A stretch of 64,000 nt of DNA from Pyrrhosoma nymphula (Eukaryota > Arthropoda > Insecta > Odonata > Coenagrionidae). The stretch spans positions 178,940,386 through 179,004,385 of the forward strand of contig OY754327.1 in NCBI GenBank assembly GCA_963573305.1. Direction: 5' to 3'. The stretch's first letter is position 1, and every line of letters begins with the position of its first letter. The position numbers and the translations under genes were made by a program. Below are positions 38,661-51,867 of the stretch, piece after piece. A model generated the notes under the pieces. That model saw nothing but the letters and a program-made list of their open reading frames with translations. It did no database searches and was not told the DNA's origin.

Positions 38661-41600
38661 CCATTCACTAATACGGTCCTGAGGAGGACGCTTAAAGTTA
38701 TTCCTCTTTCAAGATTGTACTCTGAGCAAGTAATCCTGGAGGCCTTTCAAACCTCTAATTTGTATCTACTGATAACTGTGTGTTTAAACTATAATGCACT
38801 TATTACTTGTGTATCACAGTTATCGCAATACTTTTTATCGAGACGCGGTCTTAGCAGTACTGACAATCAATTTAACGAGAAATGGTATTTTTACTGAAAA
38901 ATTTATTTTACATTGTCCAAATCAATGCAGGCAATTAAAACATCAATCGATTAAACCGTTGTAATTTTATCCTCAATATGACCTGGATAATAGATAGCTC
39001 ATTGCTACGTAATGGCAGCTGCTGCTGAATCAGTGTATATCGAAGGCTTAAGAAAACTGCACTTGGAGGTTGATGGAAGTGTAATGAATATTACAAACTT
39101 ATTAATGACCGCAGTACTTTTAAATGAGATGTGGCCTTAGAAATGAATGAAAAATGAATATCAACTTTACGAAAAGTAGAAATTCAAAATTTTCTGCGAG
39201 CATTTTATTTTACTAACAATAAGCCAAAATTATTGAAAAACATTAATAAAGCAATTGGCAAAATCATATATTCATCGCTGCCTTAGCCAAATGCATTAAT
39301 TATTGTTTTTTCGTTCAATTGATCTCTCTTCTTCTACGCTATCCTCACGTTTTTCTAAGTTACGGATTTAAAATATCTTATCTTTTTTTTAGATATCGTC
39401 TTATTGTTAGCCCTTTTCTACCATTTTTTCCTCTCGTCGCTTTCAAGATGATACTTGGACGTTTAATATTGTGTTAGGAGGTCGATCGACTGCGACTCGT
39501 CCGGGGGTCGAATCGTTAGGGCGTTGTCCTCACTCGTGGGGCACTTTAAGACCACAGAGCCTCGGGAAATTTTATGGACGTCGTAGCAATCTTCGCGGAA
39601 GGAAGGAAGAGAGGTGAGGGAGGGAGGGCTCCCTTTCCCTTACGTGCCGAAGAGGTCTTTGGCACTCCCGTGTGTGTGCTCTGCCTTAATGGCTCCCGGC
39701 ACTCTCCCAATAAATCAGGAGTTCTTTTAACTTTTTTGTACCTTTTACATCCCCTCTCTCGCATCCTCAATGGCTTCAGAGCCTATGGAAACCTGGAGAC
39801 CTCGAGAGATAAACCTAGATAGCGCGTGTCTCAGGTGTGGTCTGAAAAATCCGAAACTTCATTACGAGGTACGCGCTTTAAATTTGATGAATGGGTGCAT
39901 GTGCCGAAGGTTAACATTTTTCTCCAGGCGTCTAAGAACACCCTGAGATGAAATTTTCCCTTAATAACTCATTTTAAACTAAGTTTACGTGGTAATATTT
40001 TATCAGTGATCGAAATTAGGGATCGGCAAAATGAGGCCATTTCTGAGGCGTAGCAGCAGAGAGTTAAGAACACGACCGTGACATTTGCATTGACAATGGC
40101 AATTTTAGACGATTTGGGAGTATAGGTGAAAGTAACTTTTTTGCAATCATTAAATATGTGAATATTAACATAAAGTGGAAACTATGAAGACTAACATACA
40201 TGTAGTCAGTGCCTGTGAGTTGCTCTGGCCGATCGATTCGTTCGATACGGTAGATCACTATAACTAAAGCTTCTGAAGATTCAAATGCTATTATCTTCCT
40301 GTATAATTTCAAATATATTACTATTTATTGAATGTATGTGGCAGTGAAACGATCAGCAACTTATAGGTAATGTCGCGAGTTTTTATTAACGTATTTTGTC
40401 TCTCGTAATTTAAAGGAAATTGATCGGGCCAGCTTTTATCGAAAAAGGCGGTCATGCATTTCGAATAATTGTAATGAGAAGATTGAGATATGGCAGGTGA
40501 CATGATGCATTTGTAATTTTATTTCAAATTCTTAATCCATTCACGTCATTGATATTATTTCTCTTGCAATGGGTGATGTATAAGTTTCCTGCTTCAAGAT
40601 CACAAATACAAGCCCATTAGAAAGGAAGATCTCAAATGCGGAAATTGTCCCTGCATTATCACCTCAAATCATACTAATAAAAACTGCTTAGTCTTTTTAT
40701 GGCTTGGCTATATTGAATGTAAGATCGTTTAGCACATTTATTTCACTTTTTATACGCATCAACAGTTGCGAAGAAGATAAACTGTACCGTGAATATTTGG
40801 TTAATAGATAGGACTTACAAGAACCCTTTTTCTAACCAAATATCTGCTTTTGTTCCAGTGAACACTAACAATACTGAAATTGAAAAGCCAGTCATTAAAT
40901 AACCGTATTAATAAACTACTGCAACGCTCATAAAATATCGGTTATTTTCACCATATAATCTGTACATTTCTTATTATTTCTGGTCAGGTGGAGTCGATTT
41001 AGATTCCGTGTAATCAAAAGTTTATGTAATAATCTTTTCTAACATCCAGAAACCCTTGAAAATTTTGAATTTGGCTCATTATTTCTAACCTTTAGTGCAT
41101 CTGCGCAGCAAATAATGAGTGGAATGAAAATATCCATTGTGGAATAAAATGTTCATGCAATTTAGTCACGTTTCATTTTTAAGTGTTTCTTTTACAAATT
41201 ATTAAAGGGATGCATGAAACCTTATGAACTCTCATTACAAGTTCCAATGGTCTCTGATAAAAATAAATTTATCAACCACTCGGCAAAAGTCCGCGGTTTT
41301 TAAATATTTGCAATAGTCGTTCTTACATTGGTAGAATGACTAATTAAATTAAACTTATTTTTTACTGGTGGGATTTTCGAAGTAAACAAATTTAACGGGA
41401 GTCAATCGTTATGGAGATACGCTCAGTGTTTGAACTCACCGTGAAAAAATCATTCCATTCCAAGCGAATTTCGATTTTTTCGAGGATTTGCTCACTCACA
41501 CTCGTATCATAAATGAGAGTTCATGCGCTTAAATACCACACACAATCACAAACGTAATTATATTCACGTACGCGTATATCCTTGAATTCATCACCACATG

Positions 41601-42420
41601 CGTTTTCCATGATGGATGGATCGGAGATATTTATTCTTCTGTAATAAATTCCGATTGTTATACCTACTCCCTGAGATATATCCCCCCTACACCACTCTAA
41701 ACTCATTCAGTTTACCAATACGTTGGTATTATTAATTGAATCTCACCTTCTATTTTTCTTCTTATGACTGATCTGATCTGAGGTTACCTAATCCAAATTG
41801 AAAGCCCAATTCCAATTTCGCTCTTAAGCACCTGTTTCGCGGTATGCTAATTCTTTTAGTCCATTTGATCTTCATCCTCAAAATAGGACTTTCATATAAA
41901 TCTATTCGTGAGGTATCTGAGATATATCTCAGAAAATGAAATAGAAAAGATGCTATTATAAATTTTGTAATTCGATATCTCGGATAGCAATGAAGAAAGT
42001 GTAATATACATACGTTAGGGGTATCCTACCGTTTACTCTTGGAGAATCATGAAACATTTTTATTTTCCTCTACATGATGGGAGCATGGTTACCGAGTCCA
42101 TGGAGCTCACTAGAAAAGCTAATTTTACCGCGAAAGATATTTTTCACCTTTCATAATAATTGCTAAAATACATATAAGGTCTGCGCTTCAATTTTGTATT
42201 CACAGTTGCAAAAGGTTTTCCATTACATACGGCTAATAAAAAAATTCCATGTATCACCCATTTCAGAACTAGGTTTTGCGTGTAGTCATTTTGTTTTTAA
42301 ATTAAGTCGAGACGTGATGTGTCGCCTATTGAACGGAGTAATAGACTTGTTTGCTTTCGTATCAGTCGAGACGATTGACTACGGAAGTGTAACGCTGCGC
42401 GCACAGCAGGAGAGCAAGTA
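38661..42420. other. AT-rich sequence without visible genes
   Basis: About 3.8 kb with short chance frames. A GC-richer patch with CpG lies at 39480-39700. No repeats with clear ends. Confidence 0.6.
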
Positions 42421-42960
42421 GAGAGGTCGTCGACTCACTGGTTACAGAGTGCACATTTGCAGTTTGCCGTGAGTTACGCGCGTTTGCTCTCCACGATTTC
42501 TTTTCAAGAAGCAAGGAGGTGGATAAAAAAACAGGCTCTTGAAGCTCCTAAGCACGAAAGGCTGTAAAAACGGTGAGCGCGTTTGGGAAAAAAAGGTTAA
42601 AGAGAATAAGGGCGAGGAGGGGAAGAGAGAGGGAGGGGAGAGAGGGAGGGGAGAGAGGGAGGGGAGAGAGTGAGAGAGAAGGGGCGAACGGGTGTTGTGA
42701 TCGGCCCTCGGTTGATGAAAAAGAGAAAGTAGGAGAGAAGGAAAACAGCGAAGGAGGGGCTGATGGGTGCTTGTCGCTCGAGAAACCAAGGGAGGGGGTG
42801 TGGGAGAGAAGTGGTGTGGGAGGTTGGGAGGAGAGACAATTGTGATGCCGGCGGGAAGGACGCAGCCATGAGACGAAGGAACCAAAATGGCTGCAAATGG
42901 TTGGAAGGAAGGAGGAAAGGAACGGACTCAATCCGCTTGGAGCGATTTTACGTAGCATAC
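42421..42960. promoter_or_regulatory. Purine-rich island with minisatellite
   Basis: G/A-rich plus strand with the 13-bp triple repeat. The 90-147 aa frames on both strands follow from this bias. Confidence 0.25.
42631..42669. repeat. Three perfect copies of a 13-bp purine minisatellite
   Basis: GGGAGGGGAGAGA is repeated exactly three times in tandem, within a wider G/A-only tract (about 42617-42680). Confidence 0.9.
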
Positions 42961-43055
42961 CTTTAAGGCCTGCGAATTTATGTCGTCCCTGTGCAGGTGC
43001 GTAAACGAGTAGCGCCAGCGAATCTAGGGAACATTACCTGAAGGCATTTGTTTGT

Positions 43056-43470
43056 GTGCGGCTATCTACAGATCATAGACTAGGATCATCTATAATAAGA
43101 GACCAGAAACTAATAGAAGCCATCGAAATTTGTTGCTTGAGGTGGCTTCTGAAGGCCGATCAGACGGATGAAATATTGAATGAGGAAGTGTACAGAAGAG
43201 AAGATGAGCATATTAAAAACACCACACTGAAAAGAAAAACCCGATAAGCAGGGCTCACCCTGGGGAACACCAGCGATTTCGTGAGAAGCATAATAAAGAA
43301 TAGAATAGAAGGGAAGGCTCCGCGAGTTTGTCCAAGGGTCGGATACAAAGGCCAATTCAAGAGGATTGATGCAAAAGAACACTGCAAATGGGTATGATAG
43401 TTATTATCCAATATGAAGCAGTGGAGAGTTGCCAGGAGACAATCTACAAGTTGATAAACATGATATTCTC
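43056..43470 (+). mobile_element. Decayed LINE 3' end
   Basis: Plus-strand frame reads KLIEAIEICCLRWLLKADQ, then ILNEEVYRR, and, after one stop, FVRSIIKNRIEGKAPR, PRVGYKGQFKR and (frame-shifted) MKQWRVARRQ. This order matches LINE ORF2 C-termini (IEAFEMWCLRRMLK, TNEEV, IIEGKxEGKRPRGRPR, WRxLHRQ). Non-functional fragment in the opposite orientation to the copies at 10.6 and 14.7 kb. Confidence 0.6.
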
Positions 43471-45689
43471 TTTCGGCCGTAAATTTCTCTTACGTGTAGA
43501 AAAAAAGAATAAAATTTATGACCATGCCATTCGAAGTGCATGAGTAAGTATTGGATATATTTCTAAGAAAAATAGTTTCAATCCGTTTATAAATTCACGA
43601 ACATTAATATACCCACCTATGGAATTTTTCGGTACTTAAAGGAACAAACCAAATCATTCTTCCAAATATGCGCCCAGGATGAGGTTCTTGATGAGAATTT
43701 TATTTGTTGTGTCCACTCAAGATTGATATGCCTAAATGGTAAAAATGATCATTTTTGATCAAAAAATATTTCGAGTTAGCTCTCTGCTCATGTTGCTTTA
43801 GTATTTTCAAGAATACAATTTTATATTATTTTATTTATTAATTAGAGATAATGACATCAACGACACTGTTGTATGAAAACAAGCATGAATGTCCTTATAT
43901 GTATGCATACAAAGTTAACTATTTGTGACATTTATTCTTTTTAAGACCGTTTAACGCGAGGCTCTTTACTGCGTAGTTACATATGCAGCAATGCGAGAAC
44001 GTGTGCACGGAGTTATTGCACGGGATACTTTCCTATCTCTTGTTCGTGCCATTGCAGAGTCATTCTTGCAATTCTTCGCTCAACTCGACGGGATTTTAAC
44101 TGCACTATCGATTGATACATCAGACTGTTTAGTAGACCGCCTCATGTAAAACGGCCTTTATTCTGATTCAGACGGTATTTTGGATGTAAAACATGCATTT
44201 CTTGAGATGTGGACTGTCATAGTATACACATGTCCTTCTGATTTACTAAAGGTGAAATGGGCATTTAAAGGGATAACAAAGGATGGGATAAATCTCGCTA
44301 CATTTGCATTAAAATATTTTATTAGTTGGTAAGCGTTCAGCTGAATACTTAAGCGTATGTTTCGATTTCAATATAGGAACCAAATGAAATTTGATTTAAT
44401 ACCCAATAGTACACAATAGCGCTTTATTAAACAGGGATAATTAATCTTTTCAATTTGTCCCATACTGCAGAGGTTTTCATGACTTATTTTAATAAAAAAG
44501 GCCCAATTCCGAGTAGCAGCGCCGATTGGGCTTAATATCTTCACTCAAGTTAACACCTCCCATACAATCCATAATCACATAATTTATAATAATATCGCAT
44601 TTTAATCAATGAAGGATTATGATAAACGTTTATAATCAATTTAATTTTTGGAATTAAAAAATTAGACTAGAAAATTTTTTAAAATTATGAATTAATGAAA
44701 CCTAGATCTTTATCAGAGATTAGATTTTTATCAGAGCTAATATGAATGCCATATTTTGTTGAACTTTCGGCTGAATTATGCGACGAACTAAAAAGAGTAA
44801 AAGGACAATACAAAGGTGACCACTGAAAAACTCAACTTTGATTTTTTTTATTTAACTTGATTTTCTATCATTGCGTCCCACTCTCATGTTTATATTTGCC
44901 ATCAAATGCTGTAAATGGAAACTTAAATGATGATAAATCAGATTGCGATGCACAAAATATACTTTTGGGAGATGTACGTAGGTAGCTTAGTATGTCGTTT
45001 ACGCTAAACCTGGGGAAATTACTAGTGAATAAAATGACCACGAGCGAACTAATGCATCTGGGAGATTATACATGGCGCGAGGGAGGGAAATAGATAGAGT
45101 AGATAATTGTATTTTTTGAAGGTGAGATTGACCATGAAGACCCTATTTGACCATAACCACTCGTCGGTGTTACATAAGCATAGAACTATTCAATTGTAAT
45201 TTTTACCATGCGTGATTTACTATTAAAATATTTATATACATTTTCACAAAAAAATTAAAACTCCATATATTTTTTTCTTTTTGATATTGAATTACTAAAA
45301 AAGTGGTCATGAAGAAGAATAATCTAAAAAATAAAATGTGTGTGAAAGATATCCACACATATGGAAAAAACGTCCTTACGTCAATCTGGCATCTAAAAAA
45401 CCTACTGAGAGAAAACACCCGCATAGGATGTTTAGGATAGGATATGAAAATTTAGAGGATAGGATATGAAAAATCTGCGAATCTAAGTGGCAGCTTTTGC
45501 ATACATGTTATGTTGACAATAAACTTCAAATAAACTTCAAAAGGTAAAATAAATAAAATATGCCAAATAGAATAAAATATATAAATTATAATAATGAACT
45601 AATGATAGTTCAAAATAAAAAAAAATTGGAAAAGAAATACCTGGAAAAATGGCTAATTCATGGCAAATAAAATAAACGTGGGTTTAAGG
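43471..45689. other. AT-rich sequence without visible genes
   Basis: No gene. A small inverted pair GCCCAATT/GATTGGGC spans about 44502-44537, and a short direct repeat lies at 45433-45471. Confidence 0.6.
45433..45471 (+). repeat. Short direct repeat (AGGATAGGATATGAAAA, two copies)
   Basis: Two nearly identical 17-18 bp units about 22 bp apart. Probably replication slippage; no function suggested. Confidence 0.7.
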
Positions 45690-45760
45690 TGGGATTTAGC
45701 TCAGGTAGAAAGCCATTAAGATGGCTCAAGCTCGTTCGAGACCCTATTCGGGACTTTCAC
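45690..45760 (+). repeat. tRNA-like sequence, possible SINE head
   Basis: TTAGCTCAGGTAGA (from 45696) resembles an A box, and GTTCGAGACC (45734-45743) resembles a B box at ordinary spacing. The acceptor stem cannot be paired, so a tRNA-derived SINE or tRNA pseudogene is favoured. Confidence 0.4.
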
Positions 45761-46114
45761 TCATACTCCTAATCCGGGTTCTCGCTCGACGATCCACGCA
45801 GCGGGGGGCTTCCGCAGCTCAATATGCCACCGTAGGCAGTATTATTTAAGCTTTAAAAGTAGAAAATATGGAAACACATTAACACTTCCGTTTTACTCCT
45901 GATAATTCTCATAAAGAGCCTAAATATGCATTCATAAATAATGTGTGTGGTGGTTGAAACTATTAAAAATAGTAATGAAAGATGAGTTAGCAAGATAGTA
46001 AATAGCAAAAAGCGATATCAGAAATATGAGCAAGAGAAGAGTGAGAAAGAGGATGAGCAGCGCTTGTGAAGAATAGAGAATGACGGAAAGCAGGTGACAA
46101 TTTCGAACGGAGGG

Positions 46115-46148
46115 GGTAAGAGAGGCCGTCGCGACGGCCTCTCTTACC
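46115..46148. repeat. Perfect 34-bp palindrome
   Basis: GGTAAGAGAGGCCGTCG is followed at once by its exact reverse complement (17 + 17 bp, no spacer). It sits in a GC-rich purine island. It could extrude as a cruciform or be a dimeric binding site; its origin is unknown. Confidence 0.9.
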
Positions 46149-46288
46149 GAGACGCGTCGCGTCGGACGCTGACTGGGGTCGAAAACAGTTGCGAGTGCAT
46201 CGGCGTGGATGGCAGCGGAGGCGTGGGGGGAGAGGAAGTGCCCGTTGATTAGGGGGAGGAGATGCGGGTCATGTGAATCGCTGCCCAG

Positions 46289-46464
46289 GGGCCTTATTCA
46301 GTAAGGACTCAACATGTCGACCCTCTTAAAATCCGTGGATTTGACGTCACTTCCCACGACAAATCTCAACTTTTGAATGGCTCTATTTGAAATATTAGAG
46401 GCTGTGACGTCAAAATTTCGTCACTTTCAAATATCGGAAATTCCGAGAACATACAGAATAGCCC
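46289..46464. mobile_element. Short MITE-like element, ~176 bp
   Basis: Ends read inward GGGCCTTATTCAGTAAGG and, on the other strand, GGGCTATTCTGTATG, an imperfect TIR. CCCAG lies outside both ends (46284-46288 and 46465-46469). Inside, TTTGACGTCAC and GTGACGTCAAAA form a second inverted pair, so the whole unit can fold. The borders are tentative because the flanks are C-rich. Confidence 0.5.
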
Positions 46465-46680
46465 CCCAGGTTGAGTACGGGGACAGTTTCAATTGGGAGA
46501 GGGGCGAGCGGGGTATTTCCGAAAGGGTCGATTCTGTGAGCGGGGGTGGTTCTGGGGAAAGATGGATGAGAGAGAGAGAGAGGATGACGAAGGGGGAGTG
46601 AAATTAAGGAGGGTGGGGTGGGGGTTTGCCATCAGCTGGTGAACATTCTCGAGCGAGGAGATCGTGGCGTGCATGCGGTG

Positions 46681-47480
46681 CCGCCTAGGCTAAGTATAAG
46701 GAACTGTTATCCGTTGCAGAGCCAAATTTCACCTTGAAGACTGTTATTCGTGTCTGCCCATGGGGTTTGCGCAGCATGTTCTTTCATGTCACGCATTTTT
46801 CGCCAGCCAATATATTTCTCTTACTTAACTTCTTATTATATTTCAGTACTTAAACTAATAAAATGTGCTGGATCATCGACATATGGAACTGGCTTTTTAT
46901 TTGAAGGGAAATACTCGTAGGTTTGCAAAGTGCTGCAAACGCACTAGTTATCTTACAATTCCGCAATCGGCATGCAATATCCCTGTCTATAATAATCTAT
47001 TTGGATTCTAGCGGCGGTTTTTACTTTTTTCCCTTGTGCTAATAGAATTATTTGTCGAGGCCAACATTCTCCCTTAAAGCTATATCTTGGGTCCTACTGC
47101 CCACCCTAGTAGTCACCCTTCTGCTTTCGCTTCCTACCTTGCCTGCCATATTCCTGAGTATCTGAATCATGCTTTGAAATTCTTCGTTTGTTATCCTCTC
47201 TAACCTCTATGTGATGGTACAATAATTATATAGGTTAGTACCTCCAAAGTAAAGCAGCCAATCCATGATAATTATTTAATAGAAGCTGAAATGACCCGGG
47301 CGCGAGGAAAACTTGGGCCCAACAAAGTTAGTTATGCGTGGGCACTTTTTTCTACTGAACTTGAGCCAATTAGTCACTTTAGTCACCTCTTCCGCAACAT
47401 TTTGCTTCTTCCTTCTGTGGCATAAATTATTCATGCCATGGCAATTCATCATCAGGGATGGGAGTGATGTGTTATGGATA
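46681..47480. other. No host gene seen
   Basis: AT-rich apart from the weak LINE relic at 47050-47203. Confidence 0.5.
47050..47203 (-). mobile_element. Possible LINE relic
   Basis: The minus strand from 47203 reads RLERITNEEFQSMIQILRNM and remains open to about 47050. The RITNEE motif is shared with the LINE tails at 10.6 and 14.9 kb. Apart from that motif the similarity is weak. Confidence 0.35.
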
Positions 47481-47800
47481 GAAGCAAGGAGAAATGAAGA
47501 GCTGTGGTGGCTGGATATAAGGAAGTGCTCTTAGGCAGAGGTTGGGGGAGGTGTGCTGAGGGGCGAAAGCTACCGAAGGGTGATGGAAGTGAATGTTCTG
47601 GGCGAAGGGGGAGGAGAGGGAGTGGAGCAGCCGTAGTTTGTGGGCTCGTTCTTGGATTCCGAGGGAAAGGAGATGGCGTTGCAGGTGTCCAGGTGGTGGT
47701 AATGGAGGAGGGAGCGAGGCGGAGGGATGAAAGTATTCCCGAGGAGCGGGGACGAGGGGGAATTAGGGGTCGTGGTTAGGAGTACGACGGAATGGTAAGC
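47481..47800. promoter_or_regulatory. Purine-rich island
   Basis: G/A-rich plus strand; the 91-aa Gly/Arg-rich frame is compositional. Confidence 0.25.
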
Positions 47801-48860
47801 TAGCGATGGTACGCACTACCTCTTTCGGATTGCTAAACGTTTTCTTAACTAAAAATTAAGTTCACATAGATTCGTAGTCAGAGATGAAAGTGGAGAGAAC
47901 TGCAAGAGTGTAAAGGGAAAGTGAAAAATTTATCATCTAATCAACAAATATCCTGTAGTGATTTCCGTTTTTTTACGATGCCTCAACTATGATAATGCGA
48001 TTCTGGCAAGTGATAAATAAATATACCTTGTGGGTTAATTGTAAGTCGTTCAAGATCCTGATGGGTGATTCTCAATGATTTCATTTTCATTTAATGGTTA
48101 CGATATGGTGTGTATATGTTTGGTATGACATGCTACGGTTTCGATGTAGTCCAAACGTCAGAAGATGCTTTGTTATTATTCTCCCATGAAGAAAACCTCT
48201 CCTAATTACAACTCATCCTGCTAGCAAGGAATTTGTGTAGGTGATTTGCCAGAATGAACATGCCTATACGTGCTTAATAAATATTAATATTAGTCATCTA
48301 AGCTAATGGTTAATTATTACTTTGACACGATATCGGTATACCTTCTGTCGACATTATATATTGATTTCACGTCTTTATGCATAGTTCTGAATTGGATGGT
48401 ATGATTTGAGTCTTTATCTGAGAGTTCTTATAGGAAAAGTCTTTTTTACACTATCACAACTTTTTCGGTAATAGCTACAAGAAAAAAATAAGGAGTGTTG
48501 ATAATGCATTTCAATGAAAGTCCATCAAACAAAGCTTTCTAGCTTTAATGCTTGGCGGCGTGTTATGAAAATTAGTGTAAATAAGTTTGAAGAGGAAGGG
48601 TTATTTAGATAAAACAACGAAAGTAGAATCCAGTGCACGAATAACAGGTGAAATGTGAAAAAGTGAGAAATCCTAAAGATATGCTCAGAACATCAAAGAC
48701 AAAGCCAACCTCCTTAACCATTGTTCCTAAATTCGTTAGATGTGGCACAATAAAAAGTTTAGTTCTAATTGCTTATGGTAGTGATTTACATTCTACATTA
48801 AGTAAAGTGTTTTTTTTTATTTTCACAGTTTAAGTATTTTGTAATTCAGTACAAATTGGG
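47801..48860. other. AT-rich sequence without visible genes
   Basis: Nothing supported beyond short chance frames. Confidence 0.6.
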
Positions 48861-49430
48861 AAAATTCTCTTGATAACCGCAGGTTTAACATTAAGGCCTG
48901 TGGATGTTCTTAGAACAGCAGGATTTACTCTGTTGCGCATTTCTTCTGTTTGCTCTACCTTCATTTCAGACCTGCTAGATGTTTCGAGGCTGTCTTTTCC
49001 TTCAACCCGTGAGCTGGTAGCGCCATTAGAGAGAATGCTCGGTTTAGGAGGAGAAGGAGGGTGGGAAGATGAGCATCCAATGAGACGGGGGAGGGTGACG
49101 AGGGAGGGCGGGAGAGGGGGGGAGAGGGGGGGGGGAAGGTGAGAAAGGAAGACGTTGATGGGACGCATGGGAGGGGGTGTGGTAATGAGAGGTGGTCCCT
49201 AATGGAAGGAGTTTACTAAGGAAAAAAATGCCTGCCCGAACCACTCGTGGAACACCTAAATTCTCATCCCGACAGCGCTCGCCACAAACGCCTTCTTTCC
49301 TTATTTACCGCGACGAGTGGATACAGTGGCAGTCGAGAGCTTTTTGAAATTTTTGGGCGAGGGGCGAGCTTTTTACTCACAGCGCTGCGGTAGGCTTATG
49401 AGGATTTCACGTCCTAGTGAAAATGCGCGA
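48861..49430. promoter_or_regulatory. G-rich island
   Basis: Contains G-run sequence at 49087-49140 (quadruplex pattern) and CpG-containing flanks. No gene seen. Confidence 0.25.
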
Positions 49431-51867
49431 CTTCATCTTTCATTACTTAGCTTAATCAGATTGTAAACAGCTGCTGAAAACATAGTTCCTTGAATAAGAT
49501 TTTGGATAGTTCCGTTCAAGTTCTCTTTTTGGAGTTATTTTACGGATATTTGGAACGCTTGAAGAATTATGATAAGTCTTGTCCTTAACTAAGGTAGTAT
49601 TTTTCGAAGTACCTCCCAGGAGCTCAACGGTTAGGTATCATTGTCTCTAGAAATATTTTATTTAGGGGAGAGTTATTTAAAAATACTTTTTGTTTTAAAA
49701 ATAAATTTGAAAGTGCAGGTTTGAACAATAAATTTATACAGAATCGACTGCTGACTTCAAACGTCGTTTCGTACGCAGGATTTTTTTTATTAATAAGACC
49801 AGGTATACCAAACAGAATTGGCTAAATGTATCAAATAGAAACAGTAACAGTTGAAATTATTCGATAAATTTGGAGATTTTATGATCTATCTAATTAGGAC
49901 CAAAAAGTGATAGCACTGCTAAAAATGTTTTTCCATTTTCCGAAAAGTAATAATGATAGAATGATAACGAATGACAGCTTAGACATAAATAACATTTTAG
50001 CTCTTTGTATGCTGTTCTAAGAATTACTACTGAATTTAGCAATTGAGGGTTGTGACATTGAATTCCGAAAAACCATTTCTTGAGATTTATAAAATAATTT
50101 CAATATTCGATGAGTTTTTGGGAAATTTTTAGCCGAAAATTGTGAGAAAATTTGATTTATTTCTTAGCTCTCATATTTTTTTAATATTTGCTAATTGGAA
50201 TTTTGCATGTTAATTGGAATGAACCTCTCACAGAAAAGAGGTATACTATGTTGTTATTTCAGCTTCATTTTATTTTGGGCATTAAATCTCAAAGAAAATC
50301 CCAAATGCGAGGAATAAGTTTTACTTTACAGGAAAGGATGTTATCATTCGTGTGTCGAGTCTCTCCGACCTGCAAGAGCTCAATCAGAAAGCGTGCTCAA
50401 GCAGGTAATGCGATTTTAATTAAGTTCATCAGGTTGCAACTCCAAATCCCATTTTATTTTTAAAAAGTAAATGAAAAAAAATAAAGTAGTGAATACGAAT
50501 TCCGTGTTGATAAAATTTCTATGACGCTCATAATTTTGTTTTTATTTCCGGAGAGCCGCTCGGTATACGGACGGCAAAAGGCAGCTAGCTATCTGGTTCA
50601 TTCATTTCACGTAGGCGTATGTGACAAATAAGAGCTTTCCGGAAACGAAGACCGGGGAAATTATCGCATCAGAAAAGGTTTCCGCTGAGTTGTTATAATG
50701 GAGTGGGGACTCAGTGTTAGCCGAGCTCATAAAGGTTGAATGGAGGGGGTGATAGGGGATGATTAAGCGGGAGAGAATGAGACGCGCGGAAGGGGGAGGC
50801 CTAATTATCCCCAGACCGTCATTTGGCCACCATCGGCTTCCAAAATGGCTTCCACTCCGGGATACCTACTAAGGAGACATCTTTCGGAAATTGAAACTCT
50901 TAACTCGCACAGAACTATTCACGCTGGGACCAGATAGAGCGCTCAATGCAAATGAATTTAGGTACTTTATTAAACAAAATACTTTCAAGGCTGCTCCTTT
51001 CTAATTCTCTTCTCTACTAGCTTTAATGTTTTCAATCAAAGCACCCGCTCCCACAGGAAAGGCAATTATTGAGTTGTACCGTTCAGATTACTCAGGAACA
51101 TATATTTATTTTAATTTTAATTAATTGAAGAAAGTTCGCAGCTTTTATTGATTCGGCCATTTTACATATTTCTTTAATCATCTCTTTTGAAAATAATCCC
51201 AAGCATTCCTTATATTAGTCTGGTTGATTGCAACGGCACTTAAAAATTTATTTATCAATGCCATTAATTTCGCGATACGATTAAATTGAGGAGGTTCCGA
51301 CGCGTGTGTGAGTCAAAACAAATAAAAAATTTCAACTCTTTGTATGTTTGCTTAAAAAAAGCTACTTTCGCTGATGACATGTGTTAGCTATTGAAAACCT
51401 AAATTAAGGTACGAAATAGGTACGCATAGTTTTCCACGAACGAATTTTTAATGGATAATTTTTTGTACTAGCCATAGACACAGGCTGCAGCGACGTTTCC
51501 ATGGAATTTCCGAATTTTGACTCCAATTATCTCAGTAGTTAGTTTATACCTCAAAATATAAGGTGATAAGATGCAACATTTGCTGGTGCAATTTGGTTGC
51601 TGGCGCCAAGTTCAGGCGTCATTTTTCGTTGGTTATTTTTTTGATGATGAGAGGTGACTTGTTATGAGTGTAAGTCGCTGAGAGAATTACGACAAGGAAA
51701 TTCCTGCCCTTTTTAACCCAACCTTTCTCGTCCGAGTACAGGCGGATGTTTCCCTTACCTCTACCTGTGCTATCGCCCACCCCTTTTTCTTTGTTTTTAA
51801 CCAACCCATAACGCACTTTGTCACCCACAACATCTAACCCGGCCAAGAGCTAGTTGGGAGAACGAGG
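49431..51867. other. No genes seen; left flank of the Transib insertion
   Basis: AT-rich with a CpG-containing patch at 50540-50930. A 75-codon minus-strand frame (51619-51846) next to the transposon is non-repetitive but unrecognised; it may be part of an older repeat that served as target. Confidence 0.5.

Larger units (their letters stand above)
46080..46680. promoter_or_regulatory. GC-rich island carrying the 34-bp palindrome and the MITE
   Basis: CpG-rich at 46110-46200 (GACGCGTCGCGTCGGACGC near 46151-46169), then the MITE-like element and a G/A-rich end with (GA)n at 46567-46582. No gene seen. Confidence 0.3.

Noticed and set aside
39480..39545. Possible tRNA (GGGGGTCGAATCG motif)
   Set aside because: No A box at the right distance and no acceptor stem.
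44502..44537. Small inverted pair GCCCAATT/GATTGGGC as a transposon end
   Set aside because: Too short, no target duplication, and likely by chance.
51619..51846. 75-codon frame next to the Transib left end as a disrupted host gene
   Set aside because: No recognisable motif, and no continuation of the frame was found beyond the right end of the element.
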